Shown in pieces: positions 26,462 to 36,910 of a DNA stretch of 64,000 nt. The translations under genes and the position numbers were made by a program. Under the pieces are notes generated by a model. That model was not told the origin of the DNA and did not search any database. It saw nothing but the letters and a program-made list of their open reading frames with translations. The stretch is from Sva-07 sp963698435. GTDB lineage: Bacteria > Actinomycetota > Acidimicrobiia > Acidimicrobiales > Ilumatobacteraceae. Location: positions 744,001 to 808,000 of the forward strand of contig CAVOQV010000005.1 in the NCBI GenBank assembly GCA_963698435.1. Direction: 5' to 3'. Each line of letters begins with the position of its first letter. Within the stretch, counting starts at the first letter, position 1.

Positions 26462-26745
26462 CAGCGGCGACCCTTCGAGTTGCGCTCCATGCCGGCGTGG
26501 AACTTGAACGTGCGGCTGGGGCTGAACTCACCGAGCTTGTGGCCGACCATCGACTCGGTGACGTACACCGGGACGTGCTTGCGACCGTCGTGGACGGCGA
26601 TGGTGTGACCGACCATGTCGGGGATGATGGTGGAGCGACGCGACCAGGTCTTGACGACCTTGCGCTCTCCGGCGGCGTTCTGGGCGTCGATCTTCTTGAG
26701 AAGATGGTCGTCCACGAACGGGCCCTTCTTGAGACTGCGAGACAT
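26461..26745 (-). CDS. rpsS: 30S ribosomal protein S19
   Basis: The 94-residue protein starts MSRSLKKGPFVDDHLLKK and contains TWSRRSTIIPDMVGHTIAVHDG and LGEFSPSRTFKFHAG. S19 contacts the A-site finger. It follows rplB by 23 nt and overlaps rplV by one base. Confidence 0.97.
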   Translation of the reverse strand: MSRSLKKGPFVDDHLLKKIDAQNAAGERKVVKTWSRRSTIIPDMVGHTIAVHDGRKHVPVYVTESMVGHKLGEFSPSRTFKFHAGMERNSKGRR

Positions 26746-26768
26746 GCGGAGCTACCTTCCTTGCCGCG

Positions 26769-27605
26769 TCAGCGGCGACCCTTGCTCGTACGACGGCGGC
26801 GAATGATCAACTGCTGACTCGCCTTCTTCTTGTTGCGGGTGCGGCTCTCGGGCTTGCCCCACGGCGACACCGCGGGACGACCACCGGAGGTGCGGCCTTC
26901 GCCACCACCGAGTGGGTGGTCGACCGGGTTCATCGCGACACCGCGGGTCTGGGGCTTCTTGCCCTTCCAGCGGTTGCGACCGGCCTTGCCGATCTTGACC
27001 AGCTCGTGCTGGCTGTTGCCGACCTCACCGACCGTCGCGCGACAATCGATCATCACGCGACGCATCTCGGTGGAGGGCATACGCAGCGTGGCGTAGTCGC
27101 CTTCCTTGGCCACGAGCTGGACGGCGATCCCGGCCGAACGACCGATCTTGCCGCCCTGACCCGGCCGCAGCTCGACGTTGTGCACGGTGGTGCCGACGGG
27201 GATGAAGCGCAGCGGCATGGCGTTGCCCGGCTTGATGTCGGCGCCGTGACCGCTCTGGACGGTGTCGCCGACGTTGAGTCCACGCGGCGCGAGGATGTAG
27301 GCCTTCTCGCCGTCGTTGTAGTGGAGGAGCGCGATGCGACACGTGCGGTTGGGGTCGTACTCGATGGCGGCGACCTTGGCGGTCACGCCGTCCTTGACAC
27401 GCTTGAAGTCGATGATGCGGTACTGCTGCTTGTGGCCGCCGCCGCGGTGGCGTGACGTCTTGCGGCCGTAGCTGTTGCGTCCACCGGTCTTGGTCTTCTT
27501 GACGAGGAGGCTCTTCTCCGGCGTGGTCTTGGTGATCTCGCTGAAGTCGGAGCTCGTCTGGAAGCGACGGCCGGGGCTGGTGGGCTTGCGGGAACGGATA
27601 GCCAT
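26769..27605 (-). CDS. rplB: 50S ribosomal protein L2
   Basis: The 278-residue protein starts MAIRSRKPTSPGRRFQT. The ATG at 27605 follows rplW by about 7 nt, and the longer upstream frame overlaps rplW and is not L2-like. The peptidyl-transferase-proximal loop with VDHPLGGGEGRTSGGRP is intact. The C-terminal RNKKKASQQLIIRRRR is slightly longer than usual. Confidence 0.97.
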   Translation of the reverse strand: MAIRSRKPTSPGRRFQTSSDFSEITKTTPEKSLLVKKTKTGGRNSYGRKTSRHRGGGHKQQYRIIDFKRVKDGVTAKVAAIEYDPNRTCRIALLHYNDGEKAYILAPRGLNVGDTVQSGHGADIKPGNAMPLRFIPVGTTVHNVELRPGQGGKIGRSAGIAVQLVAKEGDYATLRMPSTEMRRVMIDCRATVGEVGNSQHELVKIGKAGRNRWKGKKPQTRGVAMNPVDHPLGGGEGRTSGGRPAVSPWGKPESRTRNKKKASQQLIIRRRRTSKGRR

Positions 27606-27612
27606 GATGCGC

Positions 27613-27900
27613 TCAGTTCTCGAACAGCGGGATCTCGCCCGCTGCCAGGGTGACGATGGCCCGCTTGGTGGCGGGACGCTGACCGATTCGGTTGGTGCCG
27701 CGGGTGCGCTTGCGCTTGCCGGGCCGGTTGAGGGTGTTGACCTTGAGCACCTCGACACCCCAGATCGTCTCGATGGCGTCGCGGATCTCGGGCTTGGAGG
27801 CCTTCGGGCTCACCGTGAAGGTGTAGACGCCCTGCTCGATGAGGTCGTAGCTCTTCTCGGAGACGACCGGAGCGATGATGATGTCGCGAGGATCCTTCAT
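27613..27900 (-). CDS. rplW: 50S ribosomal protein L23
   Basis: The 95-residue protein starts MKDPRDIIIAPVVSEKSYDL and includes the tunnel-exit loop NRPGKRKRTRGTNRIGQRP. L23 is the main docking site for nascent-chain factors. It shares one base with the rplD stop. Confidence 0.97.
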   Translation of the reverse strand: MKDPRDIIIAPVVSEKSYDLIEQGVYTFTVSPKASKPEIRDAIETIWGVEVLKVNTLNRPGKRKRTRGTNRIGQRPATKRAIVTLAAGEIPLFEN

Positions 27901-28553
27901 CAGCTGGCTGCTTTCTCGTCAGTGCTCGCCTCAGGCGAGGTCGGCGTGCCGGCGGGCAGCACGTCCTTGGTGAAGATGAGCCACTCGTTGCAGAGCACGT
28001 CGTAGGCGTTGAGTTCGCCGGGGCCGATGATCTGCACCTTGGGCAGGTTGCGGAAGCTCAGCGCGGCAGCGGCGTCGTCACGACCGACGACCACCAGGGC
28101 GGTGCCGGTGATGCCGAGGGCGTCGAGGGCGGCTTTGGCGTCCTTGGTCTTCGGGGACTCGAAGCCCCACGAGTCGACGACGACGACCTTGCCCTCGGCG
28201 GCGCGGTCGCTGAGCGCCGAGCGCAGTGCGGCCTTCACCATCTTCTTGGGGGTCTTCTGGTCGTACTTGCGGGGCTTCGGGCCGAGGGCCACGCCGCCAC
28301 CGACGAAGTGCGGTCCGCGGATCGAGCCCTGACGAGCGTTGCCGGTGCCCTTCTGGGCGTACGGCTTGCGACCACCGCCACGAACGTCCGAGCGGGTCTT
28401 GGTGCTCTGGGTGCCGGAGCGGCGGGCGGCGAGCTGGGCGGTGACGACCTGGTGCATCAACGACACGTTCGGTTGCACACCGAAGACCTCGTCGTCGAGT
28501 TCGATCGTGCCGCTGTCCTTGCCGGCCGCGGTCTTGAGGGTGAGATCGGCCAT
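27900..28553 (-). CDS. rplD: 50S ribosomal protein L4
   Basis: The 217-residue protein starts MADLTLKTAAGKD one base after the rplC stop; longer frames overlapping rplC are rejected. GGGRKPYAQKGTGNARQGSIR is the tunnel-loop signature. L4 is an autogenous regulator of the S10 operon in Escherichia coli; whether that applies here is unknown. The C-terminal TSPEASTDEKAAS tail is low complexity. Confidence 0.97.
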   Translation of the reverse strand: MADLTLKTAAGKDSGTIELDDEVFGVQPNVSLMHQVVTAQLAARRSGTQSTKTRSDVRGGGRKPYAQKGTGNARQGSIRGPHFVGGGVALGPKPRKYDQKTPKKMVKAALRSALSDRAAEGKVVVVDSWGFESPKTKDAKAALDALGITGTALVVVGRDDAAAALSFRNLPKVQIIGPGELNAYDVLCNEWLIFTKDVLPAGTPTSPEASTDEKAAS

Positions 28554-28554
28554 G

Positions 28555-29202
28555 TCAGCCTGCCTTTCCTGCGAACTTGACGGCGTTGCGCACGACGACG
28601 ACACCACCGGCGGGACCGGGGACCGAGCCCTTGATCAGCAGCAGATTGCGCTCGGGGTCGGATTGCACGACCTCGAGGTTCTGCGTGGTGACCTGCTCGT
28701 GGCCCATGTGGCCGGCCATGCGCTGGCCCTTGAACACGCGCGCTGGGAAGGCGCACGAGCCGATGGCGCCAGGCTTGCGGTGGCTCTTGTTGTTGCCGTG
28801 GGACGCCGGCTGGCCGGCGAAGTTGTGGCGCTTCATGACACCGGCGAAGCCCTTGCCTCGGCTGGTGCCCGTGACGTCGACCTTGGTGCCGGCGGGAATC
28901 TGCTCGACGGTCAGCTCCTGGCCGACCTCGAATCCGTCGACCGAGTCGAGACGCAGCTCGATCAGGCGCTTGCCCGGGGCGACGCCGGCCTTCTCGAAGT
29001 GGCCAGCGGCCGGCTTCGTGAGCTTCTTCGCGTCACGGTGGCCGTAGGTCACCTGCAGCGCGGTGTAGCCGTCGCGTTCGTTGGTCTTGATCTGCACGAT
29101 GCGCATCGGTTCGACACGGAGCACAGTGACGGGAACGACTTTGTCGTCGACCCATGTCTGTGTCATGCCGACCTTCTCGCCGACGATCGATTGTTGTGCC
29201 AT
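28555..29202 (-). CDS. rplC: 50S ribosomal protein L3
   Basis: The 215-residue protein starts MAQQSIVGEKVGMTQTW behind an AAGGA about 10 nt upstream; an ATG nine codons earlier is less likely. VDVTGTSRGKGFAGVMKRH and HGNNKSHRKPGAIGSCAFP are diagnostic. It is the first gene of this S10 block because rpsJ lies 3 kb upstream in another transcript. Confidence 0.96.
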   Translation of the reverse strand: MAQQSIVGEKVGMTQTWVDDKVVPVTVLRVEPMRIVQIKTNERDGYTALQVTYGHRDAKKLTKPAAGHFEKAGVAPGKRLIELRLDSVDGFEVGQELTVEQIPAGTKVDVTGTSRGKGFAGVMKRHNFAGQPASHGNNKSHRKPGAIGSCAFPARVFKGQRMAGHMGHEQVTTQNLEVVQSDPERNLLLIKGSVPGPAGGVVVVRNAVKFAGKAG

Positions 29203-29419
29203 GGCGGCCGGTTCCTTTTCGTTGTCCAAGCCCTGATTTCGGGCTCTCCACGCAAATGCTCCGCCGCTAGCCGTTCCTGGGTTCAGGACGGACGAGCGTG
29301 CGGAGCACGAGATCTTGTTGTCGCTGAGCGGTTCCGTCCCGGACGTTGCGGGCGGCCTACACAGACATCGATTGCTGAATGGTCTGGTGGTCGGAATGCC
29401 TTCCGATCACGGCCATGCA

Positions 29420-29448
29420 ATGCTATGGGCGCCGTCCGGTGCTTCCAA
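29420..29448 (-). promoter_or_regulatory. Candidate sigma70-type promoter of rplC/S10-spc block
   Basis: On the minus strand a -35 TTGGAA and a -10 TAGCAT are separated by 17 nt. The transcript would have a leader of about 210 nt before rplC (29203-29412), containing a small AGCCC/GGGCT hairpin at about 29229-29245 and no gene. The pair is nearly the same as that proposed for infA. Confidence 0.5.
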
Positions 29449-29530
29449 CACGCGCGCACCCCACGTTTGCGTGCAATTTCGGGTGGACCGCCCCACCGAG
29501 AATGCAGCGCAAACGTCGACTGGACCCGGT

Positions 29531-30730
29531 TCAGGGGTAGCGCTTCGCCAGCCAGTCGGCCACGTGTTCCATCGCATCGAGACGATGGCCCTCCAGGTAG
29601 TGCGGAGCGCCTCTCATCTCGATGTAGGTGACGTCGTCGGCGCCGGCAGCGTCGACGATCTCCTCGGCCTGCCACACCCGGATCTCGGTGTCTGCCGTCG
29701 GGTGGATCAACAACGTCGGCACGCGCACGTTGGGCATCGTGTCGGAGAGCTTGGCGCCGCTCGAGAGTCCTGACCACGTGCTCAACCAACCCCGGGCGGT
29801 CATCGTCCGGGCGAGACCCCCACGGCCGTAGTTGGCATCGAAGGGATCGGGGAACGCGAACAACGATCCCATCGGCCGGTCGTCGGGGTCGATCGACAGG
29901 TCGAGGTAGGCCGGGTCGGCGAGCGTCCGGTAGATCGTGAGGTACTTCGTGAACACCGCCCGCCGGCGGAGCTCGCGCCAGCGGGCCGGGTCGGCCGACT
30001 TGTCGACCCCGCGCAATTCGGGCACCACGTCGCCGGCCTCGGTGATCGACGCCTTCGCGATCGCGTCGATTCGAGCAACACGCGTGCGCTGTGCCGCTCG
30101 GTACGTCGCGACCCAGTCCGGGTCGTAGCTGCACGGCTCCGGCCACGGCCGCCAGCCGTTGTCGGGGTGGTACATGTCGAGTTCGGGCACGGTCGAGAAC
30201 GGGTCGTGCTCGTCGGCGACGGACGGGTCGATCACCTGCAACATGAACACCCCTTCGCCGGGATGCGCCGCCATGCCGATCCACCCGTCACCGATGCCGA
30301 GCTCGGCGTTGGCCATCGCCATCAGCGATCCACCGCCCGAGTTGCCCAGCAGCACGACCGCATCGGCGCCGCGGCGCACCATGTCGTCGTGCGCAGTCTG
30401 CACGTCGGTGATGCACGCTTCGTGAAGACAATCGATGTCGTTGTTCATGTAGCGGGTGCCGAAACCGAAGACGGCGTAGCCAGCCGCGGCGAGCAGCGGG
30501 CAGGCGTAGTGGACGCTGAAGTCGCCCCGTGGATGCGACAGGATCACCGCCGTCTTCCACGGAGTCCCCAGGGGCGGCGTCCAGAGAACCCCACGCACGA
30601 GCGCGCCGTCAGGCGAAACGAGCCGAACGGGTTCGCGCTGCACCACCACGCCGGGGTCGTCCTCAGGAAGCGGCCAGTAGCCGAGACCGAACGGTCTCGC
30701 TCCCCCCAGCATCGCGTCCAGCTCCTGCAT
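29531..30730 (-). CDS. Alpha/beta hydrolase
   Basis: A 399-residue protein with an alpha/beta hydrolase fold. The nucleophile elbow is GNSGGGSL with Ser131, an acidic residue is probable in HPTADTEIRVW, and the catalytic His is probable in GAPHYLEGHRLD near the C-terminus. A large helical insertion (about 150-310) acts as a cap. No signal peptide is visible. The substrate is unknown. It lies between the rpsJ-side HtrA gene and rplC, interrupting the usual rpsJ-rplC junction, and appears to have a leaderless start. Confidence 0.85.
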   Translation of the reverse strand: MQELDAMLGGARPFGLGYWPLPEDDPGVVVQREPVRLVSPDGALVRGVLWTPPLGTPWKTAVILSHPRGDFSVHYACPLLAAAGYAVFGFGTRYMNNDIDCLHEACITDVQTAHDDMVRRGADAVVLLGNSGGGSLMAMANAELGIGDGWIGMAAHPGEGVFMLQVIDPSVADEHDPFSTVPELDMYHPDNGWRPWPEPCSYDPDWVATYRAAQRTRVARIDAIAKASITEAGDVVPELRGVDKSADPARWRELRRRAVFTKYLTIYRTLADPAYLDLSIDPDDRPMGSLFAFPDPFDANYGRGGLARTMTARGWLSTWSGLSSGAKLSDTMPNVRVPTLLIHPTADTEIRVWQAEEIVDAAGADDVTYIEMRGAPHYLEGHRLDAMEHVADWLAKRYP

Positions 30731-30736
30731 TCCCGG

Positions 30737-30742
30737 AGGCTA
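30737..30742 (-). promoter_or_regulatory. Candidate -10 box, leaderless start of alpha/beta hydrolase
   Basis: On the minus strand TAGCCT lies 6 nt before the ATG at 30730, and no Shine-Dalgarno sequence intervenes. Confidence 0.35.
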
Positions 30743-30783
30743 GACGAGCGCTCGCACAGGGTCGGCGCTGGTTCGGGTGGTCG

Positions 30784-31944
30784 TCAGTCGGCGGGTCGCT
30801 CGACGAGCGTGACCGTGATCTCGACCGGGTCACCGTCGCGCAGGATCGTGAGCGTGGTCGAGTCGCCGGGACCGAGATCGCGAATCGCTGCGATCAGCCC
30901 GGTCGCTCCATCGATGGGTGCACCGTCGGCAGCGACGACGAGGTCGCCCGCCTCGATCCCGGCATCAGCGGCGGGGGTGTCGTCCTGTACCGCCTGGATG
31001 ACGGCACCCTGACCGCCGTCTCGCCGTTCCCCCAGTTCCACGCCGAGATAGCCCTCGGTCCGCGGGTCGCCACCGGACTGCAACCGCAACGCCTCGATGA
31101 CCGGTAGCGCTTCACGGGCACTGATGGCGAAGCCGACGTTCGTCGCGGCCGATGTCGCCGTGTCCCGGGCGACGGCGGTGTTGATTCCGACGACCTCACC
31201 TCGTGCGTTGACGAGCGGCCCACCGGAGTTGCCCGAGGAGATCGCCGCGTCGGTCTGGATCAGACCATCCAGGAACGCCCCTTCGGTGCCGATGGTCCGG
31301 TCGAGCGCCGACACGATGCCGAGGGTGACCGACGGGTCACCGTCGAGACCGAGCGCGAACCCGATGGCCACCACCTCGTCACCGATGCGGACACTGCCGG
31401 GATCGGCGAAGACCGCAGCGTCGAACTCGTCGCCGCTCATGCGCAGCAGGGCGAGGTCGTTGCCCGGATCGGATGCCAGCAGACGGGCCTCCCGCGGCTC
31501 GGTCTCGCCGGCCAACCGTACGCGGATCTCGGTGGCTCCGTCGACGACGTGGGCGTTGGTGAGGATCTCGCCGTCCGACGACACGATCACGCCGGTGCCG
31601 GTCGACTGCCCCTGACCGAACGCACTGTCGATGTCGGCGCTGATGGTGACCACCGACGCCGCCATGTGGTCGATCACCTTGGCAACATCGAGACGTCCTT
31701 CGATCGGTCCACTCGGGTCCGACACGTTGATCGGCTCGTCACTCGCGCTCCTCGGCGGCGAGTCGATCCAATCCGAGAGCTGGTTGCCGACGAGCGCTCC
31801 GGTCAGCCCGGCGGTCCACGCCACGACGCCGACGGCGACGACCAGGGCGAAACTTCGTCGCCTGCCGGAGGAGTTGTTGCGCCGCGGCGCGGGAGCCGGC
31901 AGACCCCGCGTGACACCGGGAGCCGGAGGCGGCAACGAAGTCAT
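30784..31944 (-). CDS. Membrane-anchored HtrA/DegP-type serine protease with PDZ domain
   Basis: A 386-residue protein. After a short Pro-rich cytoplasmic segment, one membrane anchor spans about residues 31-53, placing the rest outside the cell. The trypsin-like domain has a complete triad: His132 in TNAHVVDG, Asp163 in GNDLALLRM and Ser240 in SSGNSGGPL. A PDZ domain (about 290-380) with GYLGVELGERR follows. Such enzymes cut misfolded envelope proteins. It lies 54 nt upstream of the alpha/beta hydrolase on the same strand. Confidence 0.93.
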   Translation of the reverse strand: MTSLPPPAPGVTRGLPAPAPRRNNSSGRRRSFALVVAVGVVAWTAGLTGALVGNQLSDWIDSPPRSASDEPINVSDPSGPIEGRLDVAKVIDHMAASVVTISADIDSAFGQGQSTGTGVIVSSDGEILTNAHVVDGATEIRVRLAGETEPREARLLASDPGNDLALLRMSGDEFDAAVFADPGSVRIGDEVVAIGFALGLDGDPSVTLGIVSALDRTIGTEGAFLDGLIQTDAAISSGNSGGPLVNARGEVVGINTAVARDTATSAATNVGFAISAREALPVIEALRLQSGGDPRTEGYLGVELGERRDGGQGAVIQAVQDDTPAADAGIEAGDLVVAADGAPIDGATGLIAAIRDLGPGDSTTLTILRDGDPVEITVTLVERPAD

Positions 31945-32029
31945 GGGCCCTGTCTATCCCTCAACGACAACGGCGACCCCGTCGGAGTCGGCGTTCTCAC
32001 CTCGTTCACAACCTCTGCACGGCCCACCG

Positions 32030-32203
32030 TCAGCGGCGCGCGATGAGCTGCCCGAACAGCTTTCTGGCCTCGCGGGCGGTCCGATCGTCAAGATTGCACG
32101 GCTCGCTCCGTCCCGCTCTCTCGATCGGCAGGACGAGTTCATCGATGGCCTCACTGTCGTCGCCACAACCCAGCCCGCGCCCGCGAGCGAGGTCGTTGCC
32201 CAC
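32030..32203 (-). CDS. Possible small protein (57 aa)
   Basis: A GTG directly after the rpsJ terminator opens a 57-codon frame ending EARKLFGQLIARR. Codon-position GC, counted by eye, is about 75/51/79 percent for positions 1/2/3, the pattern expected of real coding sequence here. The second half looks helical and amphipathic. No family is recognised, and no clear ribosome-binding site is seen. It may be spurious. Confidence 0.3.
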   Translation of the reverse strand: MGNDLARGRGLGCGDDSEAIDELVLPIERAGRSEPCNLDDRTAREARKLFGQLIARR

Positions 32204-32239
32204 GACGAAGGGGCGGGCCCGCCGGCCCGCCCCTTCGTC
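32204..32239 (-). terminator. Strong hairpin after rpsJ
   Basis: A perfect 16-bp stem (GACGAAGGGGCGGGCC) with a 4-nt CGCC loop lies 61 nt after the rpsJ stop. There is no U-tract, which is common in high-GC actinobacterial terminators. It separates rpsJ from the HtrA gene. Confidence 0.7.
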
Positions 32240-32300
32240 TCGTTCGTTCACTTCCGGTGCGGATCCGGCAATGAAGGCCGATCCCGCACCAACGGCTGTG

Positions 32301-32615
32301 TCAGCCGTTCTGGATCTTGATCTCGATGTCGACGCCGGCGGGCAGTTCGATGCGCTGCAGGCTGTCGATGGTCTTGCCGTTCGGGTTCACGATGTCGATG
32401 AGGCGCTTGTGCACCCGCATCTCGAAGTGTTCCCGGCTGTCCTTGTCGACGTGCGGGCCACGGATGACCGTGTACCGGTGCTTGTCGGTCGGCAACGGGA
32501 TCGGGCCGCGCACGGTGGCGTCGGTCCGGGTGACCGTCTCGACGATCTTCTTGGTCGACTGGTCGATGATCTCGTGATCGAACGCCTTCAGGCGGATTCT
32601 GATGCTCTGTGCCAT
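32301..32615 (-). CDS. rpsJ: 30S ribosomal protein S10
   Basis: The 104-residue protein starts MAQSIRIRLKAFDHEIID and contains GPIPLPTDKHRYTVIRGPHVDK and HKRLIDIVNPNGKTIDSL. S10 (NusE) also serves in transcription antitermination. It is the last gene of the fusA-tuf-rpsJ transcript, 18 nt after tuf. It is followed by a strong hairpin rather than by rplC. Confidence 0.97.
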   Translation of the reverse strand: MAQSIRIRLKAFDHEIIDQSTKKIVETVTRTDATVRGPIPLPTDKHRYTVIRGPHVDKDSREHFEMRVHKRLIDIVNPNGKTIDSLQRIELPAGVDIEIKIQNG

Positions 32616-32633
32616 GTCAGTCAGCTCTCTCGG

Positions 32634-33818
32634 TCACTTGATGATCTTGGTGACGCGGCCGGCACCCACGGTACGGCCACCCTCACGGATCGCGAACCGC
32701 AAACCCTCGTCCATCGCGATCGGCTTACCCAACTCGACCGTCATCTCCACATTGTCACCAGGCATCACCATCTCGGTCCCCGACGGCAACTCGATCGTGC
32801 CCGTCACATCCGTCGTCCGGAAGAAGAACTGCGGCCGATAATTGTTGAAGAACGGCTTGTGACGGCCACCCTCATCCTTGGTCAAGATGTACACCTGACC
32901 CTCGAAATTCGTGTGCGGCGTAATCGAACCAGGAGCACACAACACCTGGCCACGCTCCACATCCTCCTTGGCCGTACCACGAAGCAACGCACCGATGTTG
33001 TCACCGGCCTGACCCTCATCGAGCAACTTCCGGAACATCTCCACACCCGTACACGTCGTCTTCTGCGTGTCACGCAACCCGACGATCTCGATCTCATCAC
33101 CGGTGTGAATGATCCCCTGCTCCACCTTGCCGGTCACCACCGTGCCACGACCCGTGATCGTGAACACATCCTCGATCGGCATCAAGAACGGCTTGTCCAA
33201 CTCACGAACCGGCGTCGGAATGAAGTCATCAGCCGCAGCCATCAACTCCATGATCTTCTCCTGCCACTCCGCATCACCCTCCAACGCCTTCAACGCGCTG
33301 ACCTGAATGACCGGAGCATCATCACCCGGGAACTCGTACTCATTGAGCAACTCACGAACCTCGAGCTCCACCAACTCCAACAGCTCCTCGTCATCAACCA
33401 TGTCCGCCTTGTTCAACGCCACAATGATCGACGGCACACCAACCTGACGAGCCAACAACACATGCTCACGCGTCTGCGGCATCGGACCATCCGTCGCCGC
33501 AACCACCAGAATCGCACCATCGACCTGAGCGGCACCCGTGATCATGTTCTTGATGTAGTCAGCATGACCCGGCATGTCCACATGCGCATAATGCCGATTC
33601 TCGGTCTCGTACTCGATATGCGCAATCGAGATCGTGATCCCACGCGCCTTCTCCTCCGGCGCCTTGTCAATCGTGTCAAACGCCTGATACTCAGCCAACC
33701 CACGATCCGCCAACGTCTTCGAAATCGCCGCCGTCAACGTCGTCTTCCCATGGTCAATATGACCCATCGTGCCGATATTCACATGCGGCTTGTTGCGCTC
33801 GAACTTCTGCTTGCTCAT
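32634..33818 (-). CDS. tuf: Elongation factor Tu, copy 1
   Basis: A 394-residue GTPase that brings aminoacyl-tRNA to the ribosome. GTP motifs are intact: GHIDHGKTT, DMPGHADY, NKADM. The sequence appears nucleotide-identical over its whole length to the second copy at 52699-53883; the match stops at the start codon and a few bases past the stop. Codon use differs clearly from fusA and rpsJ: Leu is mainly TTG, Arg CGT, Gly GGT, and NNT/NNG endings replace NNC. It sits in the str-operon position between fusA and rpsJ. Confidence 0.97.
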   Translation of the reverse strand: MSKQKFERNKPHVNIGTMGHIDHGKTTLTAAISKTLADRGLAEYQAFDTIDKAPEEKARGITISIAHIEYETENRHYAHVDMPGHADYIKNMITGAAQVDGAILVVAATDGPMPQTREHVLLARQVGVPSIIVALNKADMVDDEELLELVELEVRELLNEYEFPGDDAPVIQVSALKALEGDAEWQEKIMELMAAADDFIPTPVRELDKPFLMPIEDVFTITGRGTVVTGKVEQGIIHTGDEIEIVGLRDTQKTTCTGVEMFRKLLDEGQAGDNIGALLRGTAKEDVERGQVLCAPGSITPHTNFEGQVYILTKDEGGRHKPFFNNYRPQFFFRTTDVTGTIELPSGTEMVMPGDNVEMTVELGKPIAMDEGLRFAIREGGRTVGAGRVTKIIK

Positions 33819-33901
33819 GATGCGTGCGACTCCAATGTCGTTTCTTGTTTGTCAGATGTGGGTTGTCAAAGAACTGCGGTGTGCTGTGGTGTCAGCGGCG
33901 A

Positions 33902-36010
<2,109 letters not shown>

Positions 36011-36021
36011 GCTCTGCTACT

Positions 36022-36504
36022 TCACTTCCGTGTCAAGGGGCGACGTGGGGGTCTTCGGCTGCGCACCGAGGCGCAAGCACGAGGTTCGAGTCTATCGGCC
36101 GTTCCGGCGCCCCCACCGGTACGTGACCGGTGTCCGCTGCACGCCCGCCGACGATTGCGCCGACCGAAGCGCAAGGCCGAGATCCTCGAGGACGCGCTGG
36201 CGAGAGTGGCCACCGCGCTCGGTGCCGCCGCTCGGGCCACCGCCAAGGAACTCAGGATCGAGCGCCTGGCGGCAACAACGGCGGCCAAGGGCTCGCCCCG
36301 CACGTAGGGCGGGGCCGATGCGTCCAAGGCGGCGTCGGGCACCCCCAGCGGTCGGGCACCACGGGGTCGCTCGACGACGAAGGCGCCGCAGGCATCACGG
36401 AAGTCGTCGGGCGCTCGCAGGCAGGCCAAGCGCGACAGCCGCTGAGCCGGCGATCTCCCTCCACCGTGGGCTCGATGGTGCTCGACGCCCAGCCCGCCGG
36501 ACAT
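36022..36504 (-). CDS. Uncertain reading frame between small beta protein and fusA
   Basis: A 160-codon frame whose ATG overlaps the preceding stop as TGATG, suggesting translational coupling. Over 36300-36420 the codon-position GC (about 84/57/78) looks coding, with a segment APDDFRDACGAFVVERPRG. From about 36290 on the translation becomes Ala/Ser/Arg-rich and less convincing. An opposite-strand frame ending at 36307 (EILEDALARVATALG) is also open there. Either the gene is frameshifted or only part is real. No family is recognised. Confidence 0.25.
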   Translation of the reverse strand: MSGGLGVEHHRAHGGGRSPAQRLSRLACLRAPDDFRDACGAFVVERPRGARPLGVPDAALDASAPPYVRGEPLAAVVAARRSILSSLAVARAAAPSAVATLASASSRISALRFGRRNRRRACSGHRSRTGGGAGTADRLEPRACASVRSRRPPRRPLTRK

Positions 36505-36905
36505 CAGCAGGTGGCGACGACCTCGCCCTCGACCGTCTCGTTCGAGATGTCGCCGCCTTCGAGAAAGCTTCCCGTGCCGCGAAGCGTGGATCCGTCCAGC
36601 ACCAACTCGACCGTGGATCCGAACATCGAATTGGCTTCCCAGAGCGTCTGGTAGTCGCCGTCATCGACCGAGATCGAGGCCACCCCGGTGATCGTGCCGT
36701 CGTCGCCGAACTGCGTGATGTCGAGGCCGAGATCTTCATTGGAGACCGCGCTGAACAGGATCTCGGAACCCGCGGCCATCTGTGGTTCAGGGGAGCACAG
36801 CACCGTGGCGAACTCGAACGTCTCGCCGTTCGCCAGCGTCACGGTCGCTGCGCCACCAGCAGCGGAGCCAGGGTCAGGAGTCGTGCTACCCCAGAACGTG
36901 GCCAC
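36504..36905 (-). CDS. Small beta-rich protein resembling LpqH-type antigen, no signal peptide
   Basis: A 133-residue protein starting with GTG 5 nt after the CBS-gene stop. It is rich in Gly, Thr, Ser and Val, and has two cysteines (VLCSPEPQ and the C-terminal VVATC) and a DGSTLRGTGSF segment. This layout recalls the mycobacterial 19-kDa lipoprotein family, where two Cys form a disulfide. Unlike that family it has no signal peptide or lipobox. A truncated N-terminus is possible. The resemblance is by pattern only and is weak. Confidence 0.55.
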   Translation of the reverse strand: MATFWGSTTPDPGSAAGGAATVTLANGETFEFATVLCSPEPQMAAGSEILFSAVSNEDLGLDITQFGDDGTITGVASISVDDGDYQTLWEANSMFGSTVELVLDGSTLRGTGSFLEGGDISNETVEGEVVATC

Positions 36906-36910
36906 GACGG

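Noticed and set aside
36130..36307. Plus-strand small gene ending EILEDALARVATALG...SPRT
   Set aside because: No credible start codon with a ribosome-binding site, and the codon-position GC (about 68/64/86) is not decisive against the opposing minus frame.
36504..36905. Secreted lipoprotein call for the LpqH-like protein
   Set aside because: No signal peptide or lipobox is encoded upstream; the preceding bases belong to the CBS gene.
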